A stretch of DNA of 7,160 nt from Erysipelotrichaceae bacterium. GTDB taxonomy: Bacteria > Bacillota_I > Bacilli_A > Erysipelotrichales > Erysipelotrichaceae. The notes beneath the pieces were generated by a model that saw only the letters and a list, made by a program, of their open reading frames with translations, was not told the DNA's origin and made no database searches. Shown in pieces: positions 1 to 6,850 of this stretch; the stretch's first letter is position 1; each line of letters starts with the position of its first letter. The stretch is taken from assembly GCA_016302195.1 (NCBI GenBank), contig JAEDOA010000081.1:1-7160 (forward strand), read 5' to 3'. The position numbers were made by a program, and so were the translations under genes.

Positions 1-756
1 ATAGCGCAGCTATTTGCTTTGCTTCGCAAAGTCGAAACTTCTACTCAACAATATGCAACGCTTCAGACTTTGCTGAAATCTAAGGTGCTGGATTTGGCAA
101 TACGCGGAAAGTTGACCAAGAAAGATCCTAATGATGAGCCGGCAAGTATATTGCTAGAGAAGATTAAGGCTGAAAAGGCTGAGCTTGTTAAGGAAAAGAA
201 AATCAAAAGGAGTAAGTCACTTCCTCCAATTACTGATGAAGAGAAGCCATTCAATATACCTGATAGCTGGGAATGGGTTAGATTGGGAGACATTTTAAAA
301 CCTGAAATTCATCAGAAACCTCAGCAAAATTTTTTATATATAGATATTGCTAGTGTAGACAATACTATTAATAAAATTACTAATCCAACCAAAGTCAATG
401 TAAGTAACGATAAGATAGCCTCAAGAGCGCGTCAATTGTTGGATAGCGATGATATTTTATTTTCAGTGGTAAGACCTTACTTAAAGAATATAGCAATGGT
501 ACCCAATACATCTGATTATAAAATTGGTAGTACAGGATTTTACGTTTTAAAGCCTTTTTCTTTAATAGATAGAAAGTATATTTTCTATTTAGTTTTATCA
601 AATTATGTTATTCAAAATATGACTAAAAAAATGAAAGGGGATAATTCTCCTTCAATTAGAAAAGGTGATCTGCAAAACTTGGTTGTTCCTCTTCCACCAC
701 GTGTAGAACAAAAACATATAGTTGATAAAATAATAAGCTTGTATAAATTAATATAA
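1..756 (+). CDS. hsdS: Type I restriction-modification specificity subunit HsdS, C-terminal part (5' end outside window)
   Basis: HsdS reads the target sequence for a type I restriction-modification complex with HsdM and HsdR; neither partner lies in this window. The frame is open from nt 1, so the TTG at 19 is an internal codon and the N-terminal half is missing. The first residues (IAQLFALLRKVE) are the end of a helical spacer. The conserved central region follows at about nt 70-190 (LKSKVLDLAIRGKL, then DPNDEPAS), which is typical of this family. The second target-recognition domain begins at WEWVRLG (about nt 268) and runs to PLPPRVEQKHIV (about nt 684-720). The protein ends at KIISLYKLI, which lines up with the IAQLFALL spacer at the left, the expected internal repeat of an S subunit; no second distal spacer follows. 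The conserved region is about 45% GC but the recognition domain only about 30%, suggesting domain exchange. Function is confident; target sequence cannot be read. Confidence 0.93.
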   Translation: MAQLFALLRKVETSTQQYATLQTLLKSKVLDLAIRGKLTKKDPNDEPASILLEKIKAEKAELVKEKKIKRSKSLPPITDEEKPFNIPDSWEWVRLGDILKPEIHQKPQQNFLYIDIASVDNTINKITNPTKVNVSNDKIASRARQLLDSDDILFSVVRPYLKNIAMVPNTSDYKIGSTGFYVLKPFSLIDRKYIFYLVLSNYVIQNMTKKMKGDNSPSIRKGDLQNLVVPLPPRVEQKHIVDKIISLYKLI

Positions 757-781
757 ATTATATAGAATCGAGTTAATCTAC

Positions 782-2149
782 TTGAAATCACTTGAATTAT
801 TACCAACCGATGAGAATATTTTAGATACCTTATATCAGGATGCGTTTGGAAGAAATACAGAGATTGCATCATTTCTTAATATTTTGACTAGTATTGAGGG
901 CCATTTTGTAATATCTGTTGATGGAAAATGGGGAACGGGTAAAACTTTCTTTGTTAAACAATGCGAAATGATTTTAGATACAATAAATGATCCCAGTAAA
1001 CTTACTAGTGAGAATAAAGATAAGATTCTTCATTTACCATTTTTAAACGGTAGTTCTCTTTCTAAAAAGTTAGAAAATCAAAATTGTATTTATTTTGATG
1101 CTTGGGCTAACGATGGATATGAAAATCCAATTTTGGCTATATTAAATGCTTTAGTAAATAAAACTTCGTTTATTGATAGATTATCCGCTGTTGATAAAAA
1201 GGGCTTGATGGATGCTGTAGTAGAAATGGGTAAGAATTATTTTTCCAAGAGACTTGGAACATCTATTGATCCGATTATAAAAGCTTTAAAACAACCTGGA
1301 AAAGAAGAGACGAAAGCTCAAATAAGTTTACATAAATACATTGAAAAGATTATAGGTGTTTTTACCCGGGAGGATCATAGATTAATTATTTTTGTTGATG
1401 AATTGGATAGATGCAAGCCAAGTTTTGCTGTTAAATTGTTAGAACAAATAAAACACTATTTTTTACTTGAAAATGTGACATTTGTATTTTCTACTAATAT
1501 ACTTGAACTTTCTAAAACGATAAGTAAATTTTATGGAAATGATTTTCAAGGTGATAAGTATTTAAATAGATTTTTTGATTTATTTTTGACTCTTGACCCA
1601 ATTAATATGGAAGAATACTATAAGTATTTATCTTCTCAAAATTTATCAAATATTTATGAAAGAAATGAATTATATGTAGTAAAGTTCTTTAATATGAGTA
1701 TGCGAGATGTGGGGAAATTCATAATTAATAATAAATTAATTGATTATGAACACATTAATTTTGGCTATTGGGGGCAACAAGCCGAGCAAATGATTATTTC
1801 ACGTATTGTATGGTTATTGATACCATTTACAGTAGGACTAAAAATCTCGAATAAGGAAGATGAAATTAGTTTAGTAGATGGAGAAAATTACGAATTATTC
1901 AGAAAATTCGTTTTTGGATCAAGTACATTTTGGAATATTTTGGATTGGGCCGGTGTTCGTCAACGATTGAATTCGTTATGTGCTTTAAAGGATTCATCAG
2001 AAAGTACAGATAAAGATAAAGTTATTCGTACGATATACAACAAGTTATATGAAAATCCAATAATTAATATTGAGCAAGTCTCTTCTAAAGAGGATGAATT
2101 TTGGTATCACACTAAACGTATAATGGATGCTACATTGCATTTTAATTAA
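782..2149 (+). CDS. KAP-family P-loop NTPase
   Basis: This 455-residue protein is a KAP-type NTPase of the STAND class, a group often found in anti-phage loci. Walker A is G48-KWGTGKT-55. The KAP-type FDAW motif is at 105-108 and followed by ENP (114-116). Walker B is IIFVDELDR with D206, E207 and D209. A sensor-like STN lies at 237-239, and DKYLNRFFD (258-266) holds R263, a likely arginine finger. SMRD (306-309) matches the family's C-terminal helical motif. Many KAP proteins carry transmembrane helices between Walker A and B; none is evident here, so it is probably cytoplasmic. The TTG start at 782 is chosen because an in-frame stop lies at 749-751 and the next Met is beyond Walker A; the ribosome site is weak (GAG at 770-772). 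The 25-nt gap after hsdS suggests co-transcription, and a hairpin terminator follows. The triggering signal and partner are unknown. The ORF is intact and AT-rich. Confidence 0.88.
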   Translation: MKSLELLPTDENILDTLYQDAFGRNTEIASFLNILTSIEGHFVISVDGKWGTGKTFFVKQCEMILDTINDPSKLTSENKDKILHLPFLNGSSLSKKLENQNCIYFDAWANDGYENPILAILNALVNKTSFIDRLSAVDKKGLMDAVVEMGKNYFSKRLGTSIDPIIKALKQPGKEETKAQISLHKYIEKIIGVFTREDHRLIIFVDELDRCKPSFAVKLLEQIKHYFLLENVTFVFSTNILELSKTISKFYGNDFQGDKYLNRFFDLFLTLDPINMEEYYKYLSSQNLSNIYERNELYVVKFFNMSMRDVGKFIINNKLIDYEHINFGYWGQQAEQMIISRIVWLLIPFTVGLKISNKEDEISLVDGENYELFRKFVFGSSTFWNILDWAGVRQRLNSLCALKDSSESTDKDKVIRTIYNKLYENPIINIEQVSSKEDEFWYHTKRIMDATLHFN

Positions 2150-2156
2150 ACATATT

Positions 2157-2196
2157 AAAACACCTCATTACCTAATAAGTAGTAATGAGGTATTTT
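2157..2196 (+). terminator. Intrinsic terminator after the KAP NTPase gene
   Basis: A perfect 10-bp stem is formed by ACCTCATTAC (2162-2171) and GTAATGAGGT (2182-2191), with a 10-nt loop. An A run (2157-2160) lies on the left and a short T run (2193-2196) on the right, so the stem can extend past one mismatch and may also work on the other strand. It starts 7 nt after the KAP stop codon and separates that gene from the AbiH gene. Confidence 0.78.
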
Positions 2197-2239
2197 AGTA
2201 AAAATGTAAAACTGATGAGTATTAGGGAGATAAGAATCT

Positions 2240-3841
2240 ATGAATAACGAAATGTTAGATGAGAGCAATAAATGCCTATTGGTTTTAGGCAATGGTTTTG
2301 ATTTGCAATGTGGTTTAAATACTACATATGATAATTTTTTTAATTTAAAGTTTGGAATTATATTGACCGCTCAAATACACTGGGAATATTTAAAAAACAT
2401 ATCTAAGATAAACGTTGAGTATAAAGACACTTTATATGAACAGAAAAGAGCAGCAAAAAAGTATTTTAGGCAAAGATTATCTAAAAATAATGATTCAATT
2501 AATACATTAGTAAAGACATATGTTGAGAAGTTTTCTAATGAACTAAAAGAACTAAAACAAATTGATGCTCAAGATACTAATTTAACTAAAAGAATAGATT
2601 TTCTTAATGATGAATTCGAAGATTTTACGATCAACAATAAAACCAATTCTTGGGAATCAATTGCATTAGCAGCCTTTGCTTTTATTAAAAATGATTCTCC
2701 AATTATGTGGTCGGATGTTGAAAGAATGATTTATGAAGTAATAACGTGGATATTGAAAGGTAGGAAGCAAAGCGATGCTCAGCTGCAAAAGGAGGATGAT
2801 CTTGTTAATCACAAATTTTATACAGTTTCAACGGATGCTTTAGATAAAAATGCAAATACAAATTTTATTGTATTTTTTAATGGTTATTCCTTTGAAAATG
2901 ATGCAGCTTTGAATAAACCACCTTATCAAAGTATCTTTAGAAAAATAATTGAAAAAGAATTTTATGATCCATATGAATCATCAGATATCCTAGCAAATAA
3001 GATGTTGGATGAGTTGGTAAAATTTGAAAGTATATTTTCTAATTTTATAAATCAGCAAACGGGATTAAATTATGAGAAAGATACTAAGACAATAAATTAT
3101 TACCAACGTGCCACTAAACTTGTACGTAGTTTGATTTATCCTAATGGTTATATGAATGAAGACATAATTACGATTATTGACATATTGAATTTTAATTATA
3201 CTTTTGATGTACGTTTTAAAATACCGTTTCTTAAAAGTATTGGCTTGAAAGAAAGGTGGCAAATCAATAGTTGGAATAATATTCATGGAGTCGCCTGTTG
3301 GAATTCGGATATAGCACAACAACAATATTCGCAATTATTCAAGAATAATGAACTTGAGAATTTACCTGCTCCTATTTTTGGAGTAGATAATCATGAAATT
3401 TTTGAGACTGACTCCGCTGAGAATGATAATTGGGATGATCCGCGAATAATCTTTACTAAATCATATAGGCTAATAGATAATCATGTGAATTCTATTAGAA
3501 ATACTGCATTTCAAAAGAAAGTAGATACCATCATTATTTATGGACATTCGCTAAATAGAGCGGATTATTCATATTTTGAATCTATTTTTGATATGTATGA
3601 TGTTTTTAATAGTGATGTTAAACTTAGATTTTATTATTGGCGTGGTTATGGTAAAAAAAGTAATCTAAATGAGGAGCAGAAAAAAGTAATAGCTAAACAA
3701 CAAGAAAGAAAAGCTATGAAAAATATTGCTAAGTTACTAAATTCGTACGGTTCTACACTAGAAAATGAACATGGTGAAAATATTATCAATAAATTAGTTT
3801 TGGAGCAAAGACTAAGTTTGTTGCCTAGTCCGTCAATTTAG
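2240..3841 (+). CDS. AbiH-family abortive phage infection protein
   Basis: This 533-residue protein matches the bacteriophage abortive infection AbiH family, first described on lactococcal plasmids. Its N-terminal signature is LLVLGNGFDLQCGLNTTY (13-30). FNYT lies at 318-321, NIHG at 347-350, and the C-terminal signature YGHSLNRADYSYF at 434-446. The region between about 60 and 300 is a large, mostly helical and charged insert, so the protein is longer than the original AbiH. No signal peptide or membrane segment is seen. The ATG at 2240 has a ribosome site, AGGGAGA (2224-2230). The motif order (GNGFD, NYT, IHG, GHS..D) recalls SIR2-like NAD-binding proteins, so NAD+ cleavage is a possible killing mechanism; that is inference, and the biochemistry of AbiH is not settled as far as I know. 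It lies between two terminators, with no clear promoter of its own, so it may depend on readthrough. The ORF is intact and strongly AT-rich. Confidence 0.88.
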   Translation: MNNEMLDESNKCLLVLGNGFDLQCGLNTTYDNFFNLKFGIILTAQIHWEYLKNISKINVEYKDTLYEQKRAAKKYFRQRLSKNNDSINTLVKTYVEKFSNELKELKQIDAQDTNLTKRIDFLNDEFEDFTINNKTNSWESIALAAFAFIKNDSPIMWSDVERMIYEVITWILKGRKQSDAQLQKEDDLVNHKFYTVSTDALDKNANTNFIVFFNGYSFENDAALNKPPYQSIFRKIIEKEFYDPYESSDILANKMLDELVKFESIFSNFINQQTGLNYEKDTKTINYYQRATKLVRSLIYPNGYMNEDIITIIDILNFNYTFDVRFKIPFLKSIGLKERWQINSWNNIHGVACWNSDIAQQQYSQLFKNNELENLPAPIFGVDNHEIFETDSAENDNWDDPRIIFTKSYRLIDNHVNSIRNTAFQKKVDTIIIYGHSLNRADYSYFESIFDMYDVFNSDVKLRFYYWRGYGKKSNLNEEQKKVIAKQQERKAMKNIAKLLNSYGSTLENEHGENIINKLVLEQRLSLLPSPSI

Positions 3842-3952
3842 TAAGGAGATTGATAGTATTAGACATACTAATTTAATTTAATAAATTAATATGGTACGAT
3901 ATAAATCATAGGGTAATTATTTGATTCATTTTTATCATAAAATGGATAATGG

Positions 3953-3987
3953 AACGGGGATGCGGGTGCATCCTCGTTTTTAGTTTT
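3953..3987 (+). terminator. Strong intrinsic terminator downstream of the AbiH gene
   Basis: An 11-bp stem pairs 3953-3963 (AACGGGGATGC) with 3968-3978 (GCATCCTCGTT), with one G-U pair and a GGGT tetraloop. A T run follows (3977-3981), then AG and four more T. The GC-rich stem stands out in this AT-rich spacer. It lies 111 nt after the AbiH stop and 41 nt before the next gene, so it should largely insulate the DUF262 gene from AbiH transcription. Confidence 0.9.
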
Positions 3988-4027
3988 ACTGAAAGTAATA
4001 AGTTTAATTTTAAAAGAAAGAATAAAC

Positions 4028-6124
4028 ATGAAAGCAGATACATTTAATGCTATTGATAGATTATTTGCACCGACACAAATGATTTTAAAAATTCCAGTAT
4101 ATCAAAGAAATTACGATTGGACTGAAACCAACGTTAGACGATTGATGGAAGATATAAAAACTGTAGTTGAAGAAAAAAAGCCTCATTTTATCGGTGCTAT
4201 TGTTTATATGGAATCTCAAAATAGTGATTTGGGAATGCCTGAATATTTGATTATTGATGGTCAACAAAGACTAACTACCATTACGCTTTTATTACAAGCA
4301 TTAAAAGATTTATGTGATGAAAGTGATAAGGATCAGAAAACTGCTAAGCAAATTGAAACTTGGCTAACTAATATGTTTGCTCCTGAAGAATATAAAATTA
4401 AACTCAAACCGATTAAGTCAGATAATGTTCAATATGAAGCGCTATTAAATCACGATTTAGATATAATCGATCAAAATAGTCATATCTATAAAAATTATGA
4501 AGTTGCTAGAAAAGCTTTTGTTTCGTGGATTAAATCTGGCATTACTCCTCAAGAAATTCTTAACGCTTTGAGACAATTGCAAGTTGTAGGTATTAGTTTA
4601 AAAAAAGGGGAAGATGATCCTCAAATTATTTTTGAAAGTATTAATTCTACAGGTGTGGCTTTGACCAATTCTGATTTAATTAGAAACTTTTTACTAATGA
4701 GTGATCATGATCAAGATAGGTTATTCGAAGAATATTGGCTTCCAATTGAAAATGCGCTAAGACGAGATAATGATAATAGTCAAATGGATCTTTTCTTTAG
4801 ACAATACGTGATTATGAAGAGTCACGCACCTGTAACTGGAAGAAAAGTTTATTCCTCATTTGTAGAATTGTTTAAGAAAAATGGATACACTCATGAGTCT
4901 GCACTTCAAGAAATAAAAAAATACGTTGATATTTATTCAACTTTTTTATATCCAGACTCAACTAATTATAGTGATGAAATTAAGGGATATTTAGCTGATT
5001 TAAATCAATTGAACCAAACTACATGTTATCCTTTTTTAATGCATGTTTTTGCCGATTTTGAGAATCAAGTAATTGATAGGTCGACTCTAAATAAAATTCT
5101 AAAATTAATTACAGTTTACTTGATTAGAAGATCTATTTGTAGTATCCCCACTAATTCTCTTAATGGTTTATTTGCTTATCTGTATAGTCGTGTATTTAGA
5201 ATTTCAGCTAACAAAACTAAGTATTATGAATCAATTAATAAATTTATGTTTGCTCAAAAAACTAAGGATGCTGTACCTGATGATGCATCTTTAAGATTTT
5301 CACTTGTACACGGTAATTCTTATCAAAATGTGTCATTATGCAAATTACTATTACGTGATATTGAAAATGGTGATACTAAGGAAAGATTGTCTGTTAAGAA
5401 TTTAACTATAGAACATATCATGCCTAGAACTTTGAGTAGATCATGGCGACAATTTATATCGGATAAAGATCATGAAAAGTACGTCAATACTTTAGGCAAT
5501 CTTTCAATTACTGGTTATAATTCTGAAATGTCTAACAAGAGTTTTGAAGAGAAGAAAAAGATCTTAAAACAAAATTCACGTGTTCAGGTTCTAAATGAAG
5601 ATGTAGTGAATAAAGATAAGTGGACTATTGAAGATATTGTTAGTCGAGGTAACCGACTTGCAAATGTTTTGATTAAAAAGTACCATATTGATCCAATTGT
5701 CGATTCAAAGATCGTGTTTGAGGATTTCGATAGAATTTATATTTCGGATCCAGATGCTGCTACTGGTAGAAAGCCTGTTTCATTTACACTTGAAGGCTCT
5801 AATTATCCTGTAAAGAATTTTAAAGATATTACTATTAAATTGATCAATCTTTTAGATCAAGACGATCCATCTCGATTAGAAAAGTTAGTAGGATTGAATT
5901 GGAGAGGCGACTTTGAGAAGCCAAATTCAATTAATAGACTTGTTATTTGTCATAAAAAAGATATTGATGATCAGATTGGACATTATGATGAAATTCGTGA
6001 TGGTATTTATGTGGTTGTTGGAGGGCCAGCACATAATATTGTGCATGTATTAAAAGAACTATTGGATGCCTATGAAATTGATGAAAGTGCCTTTAGTATT
6101 TCAGTTAGAGCAAAAAACAATTAG
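4028..6124 (+). CDS. DUF262-DUF1524 (GmrSD-like) DNA nuclease with extra C-terminal domain
   Basis: This 698-residue protein joins the two halves of GmrSD-type enzymes, which cut modified phage DNA in known type IV systems such as GmrSD and related SspE and BrxU. The DUF262 part has IPVYQRNYDW (22-31), the NTPase motif DGQQRLTT (77-84) and FESINSTG...DLIRN (202-220). The DUF1524 part carries an intact His-Me finger (HNH-like) nuclease site: EHIMP (462-466, H463), LGNL (489-492), N498 and N503-K504. A further domain covers about 575-698, starting KPVSF (582-586) and ending near YVVVGGPAHNIVHVLKELL. It resembles a C-terminal region I recall on other restriction-linked proteins but cannot name; it could sense DNA or regulate the nuclease. 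It is cytoplasmic by appearance. The ATG at 4028 has only a purine-rich AGAAAG ahead (4015-4020). It sits as its own unit after a strong terminator. The modification it recognises cannot be told from sequence. Confidence 0.9.
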   Translation: MKADTFNAIDRLFAPTQMILKIPVYQRNYDWTETNVRRLMEDIKTVVEEKKPHFIGAIVYMESQNSDLGMPEYLIIDGQQRLTTITLLLQALKDLCDESDKDQKTAKQIETWLTNMFAPEEYKIKLKPIKSDNVQYEALLNHDLDIIDQNSHIYKNYEVARKAFVSWIKSGITPQEILNALRQLQVVGISLKKGEDDPQIIFESINSTGVALTNSDLIRNFLLMSDHDQDRLFEEYWLPIENALRRDNDNSQMDLFFRQYVIMKSHAPVTGRKVYSSFVELFKKNGYTHESALQEIKKYVDIYSTFLYPDSTNYSDEIKGYLADLNQLNQTTCYPFLMHVFADFENQVIDRSTLNKILKLITVYLIRRSICSIPTNSLNGLFAYLYSRVFRISANKTKYYESINKFMFAQKTKDAVPDDASLRFSLVHGNSYQNVSLCKLLLRDIENGDTKERLSVKNLTIEHIMPRTLSRSWRQFISDKDHEKYVNTLGNLSITGYNSEMSNKSFEEKKKILKQNSRVQVLNEDVVNKDKWTIEDIVSRGNRLANVLIKKYHIDPIVDSKIVFEDFDRIYISDPDAATGRKPVSFTLEGSNYPVKNFKDITIKLINLLDQDDPSRLEKLVGLNWRGDFEKPNSINRLVICHKKDIDDQIGHYDEIRDGIYVVVGGPAHNIVHVLKELLDAYEIDESAFSISVRAKNN

Positions 6125-6206
6125 GAAGAGAGTATGTTAGTTCATTACTAGTTCTAAATAAAAAAATAGAGATAAGTGAAAATAACTAGCATAGAAAGAA
6201 ACCATC

Positions 6207-6832
6207 ATGGTATATGATTTCAAGAAAGAGCAAAAACAATTTTATAAGCCGGGCAAAAAGCCGAAACTGATCGATATTCCCAAGATGACGTATATTGCAG
6301 TGCGCGGCAAAGGTGATCCTAATCAGCCTGACAGTGAATACAAAAAGGCAATTCAACTTTTGTACGGCGTAGCTTATACCATTAAGATGAGCAAGAAGGG
6401 TACGCACAAGATCAAGGACTATTTTGATTTTGTCGTGCCACTGCTTGAAGGACTTTGGTGGCAGGATGGCAATGTTGGGATTGACTATGCGCATAAGGAA
6501 AAATTTGAGTTCATTTCCATGATCCGGATGCCCGATTTTGTAACTCAAGATGTGCTTGACTGGGCGATCAAAGAAGCCAGTGAAAAGAAAAATGGCGATT
6601 TTCTAAGGTTAAATTGATCACTTTGGACGAGGGCAAGTGTGTGCAGGTGATGCACTTTGGATCTTACGATGATGAGCCGGCTACGATTGAGAAGATGAAG
6701 AAATTTGCCGATCAAAATGGCGTGGAGCCAGATTATTCCGATAAGCGTCGCCATCACGAGATTTATTTATCCGATCCGCGCAGAACTAAGGTTGAGAATT
6801 TGAAGACGGTTATTCGCATCCCTGTTAAGTAA
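6207..6832 (+). pseudogene. GyrI-like small-molecule-binding protein, frameshifted
   Basis: Together the two frames encode a normal-length (about 208 residues) GyrI-like protein of the SOUL/GyrI fold, whose members bind or hydrolyse small molecules. Frame one (6207-6617) gives MTYIAVRGKGDPN, YFDFVVPLLEGLWW and SMIRMPDFVT, then ends early in GDFLRLN. The rest continues in the -1 frame from about 6602 to 6832 with VMHFGSYDDEPATIEKM and HHEIYLSDPRR. Adding one T to the four-T run at 6599-6602 would give a smooth DFSKVKLITLDEG join, as in intact relatives. A TTG at 6614 could start the second piece, but it has no clear ribosome site and half a domain is unlikely to fold. The cause may be a real mutation, a sequencing error, or slippage on the T run. 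GC content is clearly higher than in the genes to the left, so this looks like host backbone. It is 18 nt from the ASCH gene, probably co-transcribed. Confidence 0.85.
6597..6607 (+). other. Frameshift point in the GyrI-like gene (T4 run)
   Basis: In frame one this site reads GAT TTT CTA AGG and leads to TGA at 6615-6617. A Phe tRNA on TTT (6600-6602) stepping back one base would again sit on TTT (6599-6601). Reading would then continue as TCT AAG GTT (Ser-Lys-Val) in the family-matching frame. A one-base deletion, a base-calling error and slippage all fit; no downstream stimulatory hairpin was obvious. Confidence 0.7.
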
Positions 6833-6839
6833 AATAACT

Positions 6840-6850
6840 AAGGAGAAACA
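6840..6850 (+). promoter_or_regulatory. Ribosome binding site of the ASCH-domain gene
   Basis: AAGGAGA (6840-6846) is a near-perfect Shine-Dalgarno sequence; its AGGAG core ends 5 nt before the ATG at 6851. It fixes the start of the last gene and is stronger than the sites of the AT-rich genes to the left. Confidence 0.8.

Noticed and set aside
19..21. TTG at 19 as the start of the hsdS reading frame
   Set aside because: The frame is open to nt 1 and the residues before it (IAQLFA) continue the conserved HsdS spacer, so the gene begins outside the window.
1..756. Phase-variable (invertible) hsdS system
   Set aside because: No second hsdS copy, inverted repeat of the conserved region or recombinase is present in the window, so shuffling cannot be supported from here.
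722..768. Promoter ahead of the KAP gene (TTGATA at 722-727 with TATAAA at 742-747; TAGAAT at 763-768)
   Set aside because: The spacing is 14 nt for the first pair, and the TAGAAT box would start RNA almost at the TTG codon. In such AT-rich DNA these matches are expected by chance.
3065..3334. 89-residue minus-strand reading frame inside the AbiH gene
   Set aside because: It overlaps the FNYT region of AbiH, has no ribosome site or recognisable motif, and is a shadow frame.
3942..3983. 13-codon ORF (ATG at 3942) in the AbiH-DUF262 spacer
   Set aside because: It runs through the terminator stem, has no ribosome site, and its sequence is explained by the hairpin.
6148..6189. Inverted repeat CTAGTT / AACTAG upstream of the GyrI-like gene
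   Set aside because: Only 6 bp with a 30-nt loop; this is within chance expectation for AT-rich sequence and has no T run.
6186..6548. 120-residue reading frame on the minus strand opposite the GyrI-like gene
   Set aside because: The plus strand encodes clear family motifs here; the minus frame has no recognisable motif and is a shadow.
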